Shown here piece after piece: positions 6,838 through 13,911 of a stretch of DNA of 20,108 nt (positions are counted from its first letter, which is position 1; every line of letters starts with the position of its first letter). This DNA comes from Candidatus Aminicenans sakinawicola JGI OTU-1. Its GTDB lineage: Bacteria > Acidobacteriota > Aminicenantia > Aminicenantales > Aminicenantaceae. The translations under genes were made by a program, and so were the position numbers. The stretch lies in assembly GCA_000493965.1 (NCBI GenBank), contig AWNV01000024.1:22501-42608 (forward strand), given 5' to 3'. The notes under the pieces were generated by a model. The model saw nothing but the letters and a program-made list of their open reading frames with translations, was not told the origin of the DNA and did no database searches.

Positions 6838-7875
6838 TTAAACCAATTCATAGTATGCCCCACGCCCTTTTCCTCTGAGTCGAATGACACTGAGATTTAC
6901 TAATTTGTTCATTTCTTTCAACGCCATCTGTCTCGATACTCCAAATTCCTTGACAACTTCGTTTATAGCGATTCTGTCGTTTTGAATTATTTTCTCCACA
7001 ATCTTCATCTGTCTCTCAGTAAGGGCTATCTGGCCTTTTTCTTTTAATACCTTAATATCCTTGCTTAAGCCAATGACTTTATTCTTTAGGTCCTTAATGC
7101 TGACAGCAATGCCTTCTGTAAAGTACTCCAGCCATCCAGTTAAATCGAGTGTCTTCTGATCTACGCTTTTTAATGCTGCATAATAGGCGCGCCTATCATT
7201 ATCATAATAGTCATCCAGAGCAAAGAACCTTTTGACATCGAAACCTCTCTCATAAAAGACCAGAGAAGCCATGATTCTTGCAGTCCTTCCATTTCCATCG
7301 ACAAAAGCATGAATCCTCACGAGTTCATAATGCGTTATTCCGGCGTGGATTACAGGATCAAGTTCATCCGCACCTGGGGAATTGAACCAATCGAAGAACT
7401 CATTAATCAATTCAGAAACTTGTTCTGTTGGAGGAGGCATAAAAACAACCTCTCCAGTGATTCTGTTTCCAACAAATACCTGACGGTCACGAAATATTCC
7501 TTCATCTTTTGGATTCTCCAGAGTCTCTTTTGTTACTATTTTATGAACCTCCAGCAGGTCTCTTGGTGTAAATGGAGTTCTTTTAGCTAATTCAAGAATT
7601 CTTTCCAATGCCTCAAGATAGTTGAGAACTTCCTGTTTATCTTTCCTCCTGGCCATGATGTCCCGGCCTTTTGCCAGGGCGCTGACTTCTTCAAGAGAAA
7701 GCGGATTCCCCTCAATAGATGTGGATGAATGAGCACTTCTTATTAGGGCTTCTTTTCTCAGAGAAACCTCCCATTTGGGAATAAGGGGCGAATTCAGGAT
7801 AATCGTTCTTGCTTCGGCGGTAAGCGTGAGGTTTTTAACAATCTTATTCGTGTAAAGAAAATTGGGGTTATACAT
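6838..7875 (-). CDS. Fic-domain protein with inhibitory helix and C-terminal winged helix
   Basis: Fic enzymes usually transfer AMP (sometimes other nucleotides) from a nucleotide to a hydroxyl side chain of a target protein. In this 345-residue protein the catalytic loop is HAFVDGNGRTAR at 189-200, matching HxFx(D/E)GNGRxxR with Ala in place of the common Pro. His189 is the general base and Asp193 the metal ligand. An N-terminal SSTSIEGN at 50-57 fits the (S/T)xxxE(G/N) inhibitory motif, with Glu55 expected to block productive ATP binding. So this is an N-terminally self-inhibited (class II) Fic protein of the Fic_N-Fic type. Residues about 286-345 form a winged helix-turn-helix (ALTERQMKIVEKI, then VSRQMALKEMNKL), suggesting DNA or partner binding. 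The ATG overlaps the hsdM stop by 8 bp, so it is made together with the methyltransferase. Fic genes of this build recur in type I restriction loci. The target is unknown. Confidence 0.9.
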   Translation of the reverse strand: MYNPNFLYTNKIVKNLTLTAEARTIILNSPLIPKWEVSLRKEALIRSAHSSTSIEGNPLSLEEVSALAKGRDIMARRKDKQEVLNYLEALERILELAKRTPFTPRDLLEVHKIVTKETLENPKDEGIFRDRQVFVGNRITGEVVFMPPPTEQVSELINEFFDWFNSPGADELDPVIHAGITHYELVRIHAFVDGNGRTARIMASLVFYERGFDVKRFFALDDYYDNDRRAYYAALKSVDQKTLDLTGWLEYFTEGIAVSIKDLKNKVIGLSKDIKVLKEKGQIALTERQMKIVEKIIQNDRIAINEVVKEFGVSRQMALKEMNKLVNLSVIRLRGKGRGAYYELV

Positions 7876-9640
7876 TATTCTTTTCCCTCAGTTCTTTGAG
7901 GTAACCTTCAATCTTTTCTTCAATTACCAGGGATTCTTCTTCAATCTGGCGCAGTTCTTCCCATTCCTTGGTCACATCGATATCCTCAACTTCTTCTTCC
8001 GGAAAGACATAAAGCGTAACATTAAGGTTGTAGTCATTCTCTTTTATCTTCTCCATATCTATGGCTTTAGAGAATCCATCCTCTTCATTGAACTCTCTGT
8101 AAGCTTTTACTATTTTTTTTATATGTTTCTCTCCAAGTTGTTTGAGCTTTCGGACTTCGGGGTGCTGCTGGAATTCTTTGGTGGCATTGATAAAGAGAAC
8201 TTTTCCTTTTCTTTCTTTGGGTTTATTGTGATTGAGAATCAATACGGTCCCAGGTGCTCCGGTGTTATAAAAAAGCTTTTCTGGAAGAAGAAGAATGGCT
8301 TCCACCAGGTCGCTATTTACAACTCCAGTCCTTATAGCCTTTTCTCTTCCTCCTCTGAAGAGACAGCCGTTATCTATGACAATGCCAATCCTTCCGTTTT
8401 CTTCTTTGGCGGAACCCAACATGTGTTCAATCCAGGCCCAATCTGCAGACTGCCTTGGAGTGAACCCAAAGCTGAATCTTTCTCTCCAAAACTCTCCTTT
8501 CTTCAGTATTTCCTCATCGTAGCCATCCTGATTCCAGGGAGGATTGGCTATGACAACATCAAATCTTTTCAATTTTTCTGCATCTTTGAATTTGGGGTAG
8601 AGAAGTGTATCCCCGAGAGCTAATTGAGCGTTCCTAATATCATGGATATAAAGGTTCATCTTTGATAATGCCAGTGTTTTGTGGTTGGCTTCTTGGCCGA
8701 AAAGAAAAAGTTTTCCTGCTTCAGTCCTGCCGTTCTCGTTTTCAATATGCTGGTAGGAAGCTATAAGCATTCCTCCGGAGCCGCAGGCAGGGTCATAGAC
8801 GCTTTCATTAGGTTCTGGATTGAGGATTTTTACAAGGAGCTTGATGACTTCTCTTGGAGTATAAACCTCTCCTTCTTTGGCTTTTTGAGGAGCAAAATAT
8901 TTTAAAATCCACTCGTAGGCATCGCCAAGCAGGTCTGGCGAGACATAATGAAGGGATTTGGCACTGAAAAGTTCAATAAGCTGCCTTAATATCTCTGCAT
9001 TCTCTCTGTTGGTTGTGAACTGGACAAAATCCACATTTTCAAAGACATCTTTAAGCTCCGGATTCCGCTCGGCCATTGTCTTCATTGCTTTGGAGAAGTT
9101 TTCAGGTATTCTTGCCGGTTCTTTCCGGATGTTTCCCCAGAGCAGTTCTTCTGAAATATCAAAGTCATGATAAATAGCATTTTTTGCTTCTTCAGCAGCC
9201 TCTTTTTCATTCAATCCATCTGAAATAGCTTCACCATAAGCATCCTGGTATTCCATCTCCCATTTATCGCTTATCCTTTTGTAAAAGAGAAGTACGAGGA
9301 TAAAACTGTAATCGACTCTTGTTCGTATAAGGTCTGCAGCACCTTTAAGTAGCCCTTCAAGATCCGAACGTGTAAGCTTTTTTTTGTCAATCGAAAGAGT
9401 TTCTGTGATAATATCTTCCCAGCTTCTTAATTTATATATCCTCTTCCTAGCATCATCAGGATCAAATTTAGTCTCGAGCCAGCCTTTTTTCCTCAGTTCT
9501 GAAAGAAAAACATTGATCAGCTTTTCACTGTCATGCATTTTTTCTTTTAGAGTTGCAGCGGCATCTTTAAAGCGGAAAGTAGAATCATTGAAAGATTCCC
9601 ATAAAACCTTGTGCCTCTTTTCAAGCCATGATGGAATCAT
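7868..9640 (-). CDS. hsdM: Type I restriction-modification N6-adenine methyltransferase (M subunit), with an N-terminal extension
   Basis: This 590-residue subunit methylates adenine in the target chosen by HsdS and, with HsdR, completes the restriction complex. The HsdM_N helical domain begins near residue 94 (LEGLLKGAADLIRTRVDYS, then FYKRISDKWE). The methyltransferase domain has GEVYTPREV at 257-265, the AdoMet-binding motif I DPACGSGG at 283-290 and the catalytic motif IV NPPW at 366-369 (NPPF/Y/W type). About 90 residues precede the usual start of HsdM. Residues about 20-72 look like a winged helix, with FKDAAATL, then LINVFLSELRKKGWLE, then a basic wing. The start is well supported: ATG at 9640 with GGGGAGAAG a few bases upstream, so the extension is probably real. 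It is the first gene of the locus, and fic overlaps its end by 8 bp. Confidence 0.95.
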   Translation of the reverse strand: MIPSWLEKRHKVLWESFNDSTFRFKDAAATLKEKMHDSEKLINVFLSELRKKGWLETKFDPDDARKRIYKLRSWEDIITETLSIDKKKLTRSDLEGLLKGAADLIRTRVDYSFILVLLFYKRISDKWEMEYQDAYGEAISDGLNEKEAAEEAKNAIYHDFDISEELLWGNIRKEPARIPENFSKAMKTMAERNPELKDVFENVDFVQFTTNRENAEILRQLIELFSAKSLHYVSPDLLGDAYEWILKYFAPQKAKEGEVYTPREVIKLLVKILNPEPNESVYDPACGSGGMLIASYQHIENENGRTEAGKLFLFGQEANHKTLALSKMNLYIHDIRNAQLALGDTLLYPKFKDAEKLKRFDVVIANPPWNQDGYDEEILKKGEFWRERFSFGFTPRQSADWAWIEHMLGSAKEENGRIGIVIDNGCLFRGGREKAIRTGVVNSDLVEAILLLPEKLFYNTGAPGTVLILNHNKPKERKGKVLFINATKEFQQHPEVRKLKQLGEKHIKKIVKAYREFNEEDGFSKAIDMEKIKENDYNLNVTLYVFPEEEVEDIDVTKEWEELRQIEEESLVIEEKIEGYLKELREKNNV

Positions 9641-9666
9641 ATATCTTCTCCCCTTAAACTAATTAC

Positions 9667-9691
9667 ATAAGTTAATATTTTTAATACTTAT
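9667..9691. promoter_or_regulatory. Possible operator: inverted repeat ATAAGT-N13-ACTTAT
   Basis: ATAAGT (9667-9672) and ACTTAT (9686-9691) form an inverted repeat just downstream of the hsdM -10 box, overlapping the expected transcription start and leader. The position suits a repressor site, and the winged-helix segments in HsdM and Fic are candidate readers. The DNA is very AT-rich, so chance is a real alternative. Confidence 0.25.
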
Positions 9692-9720
9692 ATAATAAGC
9701 TAAGAATAATTAAATGTCAA
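9692..9720 (-). promoter_or_regulatory. Sigma70-type promoter of the hsdM operon
   Basis: On the minus strand TTGACA (9715-9720, a perfect -35) is followed by a 17-base spacer and TATTAT (9692-9697, 5 of 6 to the -10 consensus). The predicted start near 9685 would give a leader of about 45 bases that ends in the GGGGAGAAG ribosome-binding site of hsdM. No promoter or terminator is evident in the rest of the gap (9721-9858). Confidence 0.65.
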
Positions 9721-9858
9721 GTAAATTTCATATAAAATTAATGGAAAAATTTTCTCAAACTGTATGGAAATCAGATCTAAAATGCAAAGGAATAAGGGAG
9801 AATTGAAACTCGTTGCCGGGTTTTTTCTCTCATCTGCTCTCTCCTTTTCCGTCATTCA

Positions 9859-11049
9859 TCAGAAATAAATACGAAGCCTGATCATGCCTCCATTTCCCAT
9901 GTTTTTACCGGAAATCTTTCCCCCTCTGCCAAAGCTGAAATTCAGATATGCTATAATCTCTGCATTATCCGATAAACTGTAATTCAAAACCGGAGCTAAA
10001 GCAAAACTGGAATCTGAAATGCTAATAAAACTTGAAAGCCCGATAGTCATGAGATCTGTTGCAGGGTGCTGGATGAGAGTATATATCTGGTCGCGGGAAA
10101 TGGCTTTTTGTTCGGCTGTAAACAACCGCATCCAATCATTAAGGTCATAATCTTCATAATTGGATTTGCCAAATGTATTCCTGTAATATTCAAGCAGAAT
10201 GTAGGTCTTGAAGTCGAAGGTGTAGTCCAAACCAACAACGAGTTCGTAAAAGTCTTTGGATTTTTCCATTTTATTGTAGCCATATTCAGCCCAAATCCCC
10301 AGTCCTAAGAATTCCCCTGCCATGCTTCCTCCTAAGAGCTGTCTTTTCTCGGAAACTTCAGAAAAATTCAATATTTCATAATCGAATTGTGTATAATCAT
10401 GAAATCTCCAGATCTTTTCGATCGCGATCAGAGAATAATCGAAATGGGAAATTCGCCCCTCAAACTGAATCATTTTTGCAGAATCTTTCCAATTATCACC
10501 TGGAGAATAGAGTGCTGTAATTGAGGAAGCTGCTCCCAGCGGCACAATTATTCTCATGGCATTGTGCCCTGGTATCTCATAAGTAGGGTCAAGCATGTCC
10601 TTGATATTGAACACATCGGTCGGGTTCCAGACGTAACCGGTGCCGAGAGAAATTTGTTGCTTACCAACAATCAGGTCAAAATATTTAAACCTCATCTTGA
10701 TATAGGCGTTGTCAAGAAAATGGCGGTTAGAAAATGGAATTACATAAAATGATTCCATGCCTTGAGGGATTTTAGAAGTAATATTGCTGGATAGAAATTC
10801 CAGGATATCCCATTGGGTTTTTCCGTGATAGGTTATGTAATCAAAATTGGCTGCGAATGTAATATTTTTTGAGATCTGAGATTTTAAGTCCACTCTAAGT
10901 TTATTTGTATAAAGCTGGTAGAAGTTGTTTTTGATTTTTGATGCTAATGCCTGGGACTCAAAATATCCAAATATTTCAAGTTTATCTTGAGCATTAAGAA
11001 ACGGCAAGAAGCAAATCAGAAATATCATTAAATATATAAATCTTTTCAT
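9859..11049 (-). CDS. Exported outer-membrane beta-barrel protein
   Basis: The 396-residue product begins with a signal peptide (MKRF, a hydrophobic stretch to about residue 19, then LNAQ; cleavage likely before QDKLEIFG). The mature part has many short alternating hydrophobic/polar strands and aromatic girdle residues. It ends in MIRLRIYF with a terminal Phe, the usual signal for insertion by the BAM complex. It resembles the porin-like barrels (DUF1302-like or similar) found next to LolA-like proteins, but I cannot assign a named family. Its ATG overlaps the stop of the LolA-like gene in ATGA, so the two are translationally coupled and probably act together at the outer membrane. No terminator hairpin is visible after the TGATGA stop. 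Cargo unknown. Confidence 0.75.
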   Translation of the reverse strand: MKRFIYLMIFLICFLPFLNAQDKLEIFGYFESQALASKIKNNFYQLYTNKLRVDLKSQISKNITFAANFDYITYHGKTQWDILEFLSSNITSKIPQGMESFYVIPFSNRHFLDNAYIKMRFKYFDLIVGKQQISLGTGYVWNPTDVFNIKDMLDPTYEIPGHNAMRIIVPLGAASSITALYSPGDNWKDSAKMIQFEGRISHFDYSLIAIEKIWRFHDYTQFDYEILNFSEVSEKRQLLGGSMAGEFLGLGIWAEYGYNKMEKSKDFYELVVGLDYTFDFKTYILLEYYRNTFGKSNYEDYDLNDWMRLFTAEQKAISRDQIYTLIQHPATDLMTIGLSSFISISDSSFALAPVLNYSLSDNAEIIAYLNFSFGRGGKISGKNMGNGGMIRLRIYF

Positions 11050-11807
11050 TTTTTTAACTCTCTTTCTGTAAACATGCTATCTTCCAGTGTGATGTTGTAT
11101 TTTACTTCGAGAAGATACATTTCTGTTTGGGTGTTGTCGTTTTCATTGTAGATTACCATTTTCATAGCGGTAGGGATGTCATCAATTATCCGGATATCGC
11201 TTTGTACCAGTCTTTTCTCCTGAGAGGAAGGATTGTGTTCCTCATAGTAATCGATTACAACCGGATAAAAATTTTCTTTTATTACCCACATAATCAATCT
11301 CGAATAAGAAATGTTGCTGTCCGGCTTGCGAGTGAGTTCAAGTTTGAAGCAGTTATGTCTTTCCATTTTTTCGTCTTTGAGTCTTTTTGGGCTGAAATCA
11401 TTAATAAACTCATCTCCGCTCCCCATGTCTTCGTATGAAAAGTCGCTTCCCTGCATTTTTTGCTTTTTTGCGTGAGTGGCAAGCTTTCGGACTCGCTGAG
11501 TGCGTGGAAAGTACATCCAGATGTCATCGGAATGATTCAACATCAGTATTGCCTGCCCTTTCACGCGTGTTGGTTCTAGATATCGCACGAGATTTTTCTC
11601 GCCTTTATTTTTACTCCAGGACTCATAGATGAATGTGCGTTTGCTCCCGGAGCTTGTTATAATGATCATCTTTGCCTTTCCGTAACTTGTCTGTACATTG
11701 ATCAGTTCGTTAACTTTCTGGATGATATCTTCTCCAGTAAGATCCTGGCTGAATGAAACAGGTACCAATATCAGAATAACAAGCCCTGATATAATTATGT
11801 TTTTCAT
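11046..11807 (-). CDS. LolA-like outer-membrane lipoprotein-sorting protein
   Basis: The protein is 253 residues from the chosen ATG at 11807. I prefer this start to the ATG at 11846 because GGGAGGA lies about six bases before it and it opens directly with a signal peptide (MKNIIISG to VSFSQ, cleavage near residue 20-21). The mature part has the LolA/LolB-like features of the Pfam family named outer membrane lipoprotein-sorting protein: LTGEDIIQKV at the start, a repeated strand pattern, DIWMYFPRTQRVRKLA and the GSDFSYEDM loop, which is characteristic. These are half-barrel periplasmic proteins thought to carry lipids or lipoproteins, often with an RND/MMPL exporter. Here the only partner is the downstream beta-barrel gene. 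Upstream is the divergent hslV, so no exporter belongs to this operon. Confidence 0.85.
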   Translation of the reverse strand: MKNIIISGLVILILVPVSFSQDLTGEDIIQKVNELINVQTSYGKAKMIIITSSGSKRTFIYESWSKNKGEKNLVRYLEPTRVKGQAILMLNHSDDIWMYFPRTQRVRKLATHAKKQKMQGSDFSYEDMGSGDEFINDFSPKRLKDEKMERHNCFKLELTRKPDSNISYSRLIMWVIKENFYPVVIDYYEEHNPSSQEKRLVQSDIRIIDDIPTAMKMVIYNENDNTQTEMYLLEVKYNITLEDSMFTERELKK

Positions 11808-11861
11808 GAAATGTCCTCCCTGATTCATTATGCTATTATCTAACACTGTGTATTAATTTTA

Positions 11862-11890
11862 ATTTTACAGATTGTATTTATGCTTTGCAA
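11862..11890 (-). promoter_or_regulatory. Promoter for the LolA-like/beta-barrel operon
   Basis: On the minus strand TTGCAA (11885-11890) and TAAAAT (11862-11867) are separated by exactly 17 bases. This would start transcription near 11855 and give a leader of about 48 bases to the ATG at 11807. It is the best match in this divergent intergenic region. Confidence 0.45.
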
Positions 11891-11939
11891 TGAATTCATT
11901 AACCTGGGTTATTCATAAAAATTGCTTCAGCCTTCAAAC

Positions 11940-11967
11940 TTGTACTTTACTTATTTATTTGTATTAA
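11940..11967 (+). promoter_or_regulatory. Possible promoter for hslVU
   Basis: TTGTAC (11940-11945), a 16-base spacer and TATTAA (11962-11967) lie about 25 bases before the hslV ATG. The leader would be short. The AT-rich sequence offers alternatives. I see no CIRCE element or clear heat-shock sigma32-type promoter. Confidence 0.3.
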
Positions 11968-11991
11968 TTATTATTATAACTTGGTGATTTG

Positions 11992-12519
11992 ATGATAAAG
12001 GCAACAACGATTATTTGTGTGCGCCATAAAGGCAAAGTAGCTATTGCTGGTGATGGTCAGGTGACTCTCGGCAATACAGTTTTAAAGCAGAAAGCCCGTA
12101 AAATAAGGACTCTTTACAAGGGAAAAGTGATAGCCGGATTTTCGGGGGCCACTTCTGATGCATTTGCCCTTTTTACCAGATTTGAAGCAAAACTGGAAGA
12201 ATACCACGGGAATCTTCCCCGAGCAGCTATTGAACTTGCTAAGGACTGGCGCTTAGACAAAGCGCTTCGAAGACTGGAAGCACTGCTAATTGTTTCTGAT
12301 GAAAGCAACTCTTTTCTGCTTTCAGGGACCGGTGATGTAGTGGAACCTGATGATGGAATAATTGCCATCGGCTCAGGAGGGGCTTACGCTCTTGCGGCTG
12401 CTCGTGCTCTCATAAAACATACGGATTTATCTGCCAAAGAGCTTGCCATGGAAGCCTTAAAAATAAGTTCCGGTATCTGCATTTATACGAATGATCAAAT
12501 TACAGTTGGGGAGCTCTAA
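11992..12519 (+). CDS. hslV: HslV (ClpQ), peptidase subunit of the HslVU protease
   Basis: HslV forms a double hexamer of N-terminal-nucleophile threonine peptidases that degrades cytoplasmic proteins unfolded and fed in by HslU. From the ATG at 11992 the protein is 175 residues and starts MIKATTII. Removal of four residues exposes Thr5 as the nucleophile, followed by the conserved Thr-Ile. Also visible are GDGQVTLGNTV, the KQKARKIR segment with the conserved basic active-site residue, KVIAGFSGATSDAFALF, and the IGSGGAYALAAARAL region. An in-frame TTG three bases earlier (11989) is less likely. Length is normal. It opens a plus-strand operon, and its TAA directly abuts the hslU ATG. Confidence 0.96.
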   Translation: MIKATTIICVRHKGKVAIAGDGQVTLGNTVLKQKARKIRTLYKGKVIAGFSGATSDAFALFTRFEAKLEEYHGNLPRAAIELAKDWRLDKALRRLEALLIVSDESNSFLLSGTGDVVEPDDGIIAIGSGGAYALAAARALIKHTDLSAKELAMEALKISSGICIYTNDQITVGEL

Positions 12520-13911
12520 ATGCCTATAATTCTTCCTCAATCTTTTAAGGAACCTGTTATGGAACTTATGGATAAAGAGCTTACTCCTCGTGAGATAGTA
12601 ACCGAGCTGGATAAATTTATAATTGGCCAGCAAGCAGCAAAAAAGGCAGTAGCAATAGCGCTTCGAAACAGATATCGCAGGAGAAAACTCCCCCCTGAAC
12701 TTGGTGATGAAATTGCGCCTAAGAATATCTTGATGATTGGTCCTACCGGAGTTGGCAAGACCGAAATCTCACGAAGGCTTGCCAAACTGACATTCTCCCC
12801 ATTTCTAAAGATAGAGGCAAGCAAGTTTACTGAAATCGGATATGTTGGCCGGGATGTTGAGTCAATGATAAGGGATTTGGTTCGAATGTCTGTGGAAATG
12901 GTTAAGCTGGAAAAGATAGAGGAAATCAGGGGAAAAACTGAAAGAAACGTTGAAGAGAGGATACTTGATGTTTTACTTCCTCCGTTGAAAAGAACAGCGA
13001 ATACTGTAGAACAGGATGAAGTTGGTAAATTCCATGATACAAGAGAGAAACTGAGACGGCAGTTAAGAGGAGGGCTCTTGGAAGAAAGAATAATAGAGAT
13101 AGAAATCAAGGAAAAAATGTCCTCTCCTTTTGAAATTTTTTCCAATTCGGGCATTGAAGAAATTGGAATACACATTCAGGAAATTATCCCTGGGTTAGGA
13201 GGGGGAAAATCCAAAAGAAGGAAAGTAAAAATAAAGGAAGCCCGGGGATACCTGTTAGAAGAAGAACAGAAAAGACTGCTGGATATGGACCAGGTGAACA
13301 GCTTGGCTGTAGAGAAAGTCGAACATTCAGGAATCATATTTTTAGACGAGGTTGACAAAATATCCGGCCGTGAAACAGGACATGGCCCGGAAGTCAGCCG
13401 TGAGGGAGTCCAGAGAGATCTGCTTCCCATAATCGAAGGGACTACTGTTAACACTCGGTTTGGCTTGGTGAAGACAGATCATATTCTTTTTATCGGTGCC
13501 GGGGCCTTTCATGTTTCCAAACCTTCTGACTTGATTCCGGAACTTCAAGGAAGGTTCCCGATCAGAGTAGCGCTCACATCCCTGGACAAGAAAGATTTTG
13601 TGAAAATATTGACGGAACCGGAAAATGCTTTGATCAAGCAATACAAAGCTCTTTTAGAGACAGAAGGAATTCATGTCGAATTTACTGAAGATGCGGTTGA
13701 TGAAGTTGCAGAAATCGCAGAAAAGGTGAATGAAATAAACGAGAATATCGGAGCCCGCCGGCTTCATACGGTTATGGAAAAAGTGATGGAAGAGATATCT
13801 TTTGATGCTCCTGAGATGAAAAAGAAGAAAATTTTAATCGATAAGACTTATGTGGAGAAACAGATTAAAGATATTGTAGAAGACCAGGATCTCAGCCGCT
13901 TCATTCTTTGA
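12520..13911 (+). CDS. hslU: HslU (ClpY), AAA+ unfoldase of the HslVU protease
   Basis: HslU is a hexameric ATPase that unfolds substrates and threads them into HslV. The 463-residue protein shows LTPREIVTELDKFIIGQ at 21-37, Walker A GPTGVGKT at 74-81 and the pore loop GYVG at 107-110. A charged I-domain spans about 112-245, and Walker B FLDEVDK is at 274-280. GAGAFH at 326-331 fits sensor 1 and GRF at 344-346 carries the arginine finger. The end, EDQDLSRFIL (454-463), is the tail that docks into HslV and activates it. GGGGAG about six bases before the ATG at 12520 supports this start. An internal ATG at 12559 (with AAGGA ahead) would fit the usual family N terminus equally well, so the first 13 residues are uncertain. 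Confidence 0.96.
   Translation: MPIILPQSFKEPVMELMDKELTPREIVTELDKFIIGQQAAKKAVAIALRNRYRRRKLPPELGDEIAPKNILMIGPTGVGKTEISRRLAKLTFSPFLKIEASKFTEIGYVGRDVESMIRDLVRMSVEMVKLEKIEEIRGKTERNVEERILDVLLPPLKRTANTVEQDEVGKFHDTREKLRRQLRGGLLEERIIEIEIKEKMSSPFEIFSNSGIEEIGIHIQEIIPGLGGGKSKRRKVKIKEARGYLLEEEQKRLLDMDQVNSLAVEKVEHSGIIFLDEVDKISGRETGHGPEVSREGVQRDLLPIIEGTTVNTRFGLVKTDHILFIGAGAFHVSKPSDLIPELQGRFPIRVALTSLDKKDFVKILTEPENALIKQYKALLETEGIHVEFTEDAVDEVAEIAEKVNEINENIGARRLHTVMEKVMEEISFDAPEMKKKKILIDKTYVEKQIKDIVEDQDLSRFIL

Noticed and set aside
5850..6840. Transposon or integron interpretation of the DUF3800 segment
   Set aside because: No transposase, recombinase, terminal inverted repeats of useful length or target-site duplication was found; DUF3800 itself is not a transposase.
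7862..8623. Long open frame (253 codons) on the plus strand opposite hsdM
   Set aside because: It is antisense to well-conserved methyltransferase motifs, has a Phe/Ser-rich composition typical of an antisense shadow, and shows no domain or ribosome-binding site.
11808..11846. Longer start for the LolA-like gene at ATG 11846
   Set aside because: It would add a 13-residue hydrophilic segment before the signal peptide; the ATG at 11807 has a GGGAGGA site at the right distance.
12537..13175. Long open frame (212 codons) on the minus strand opposite hslU
   Set aside because: Ser/Ile/Leu-rich antisense translation of hslU with no recognisable motif.
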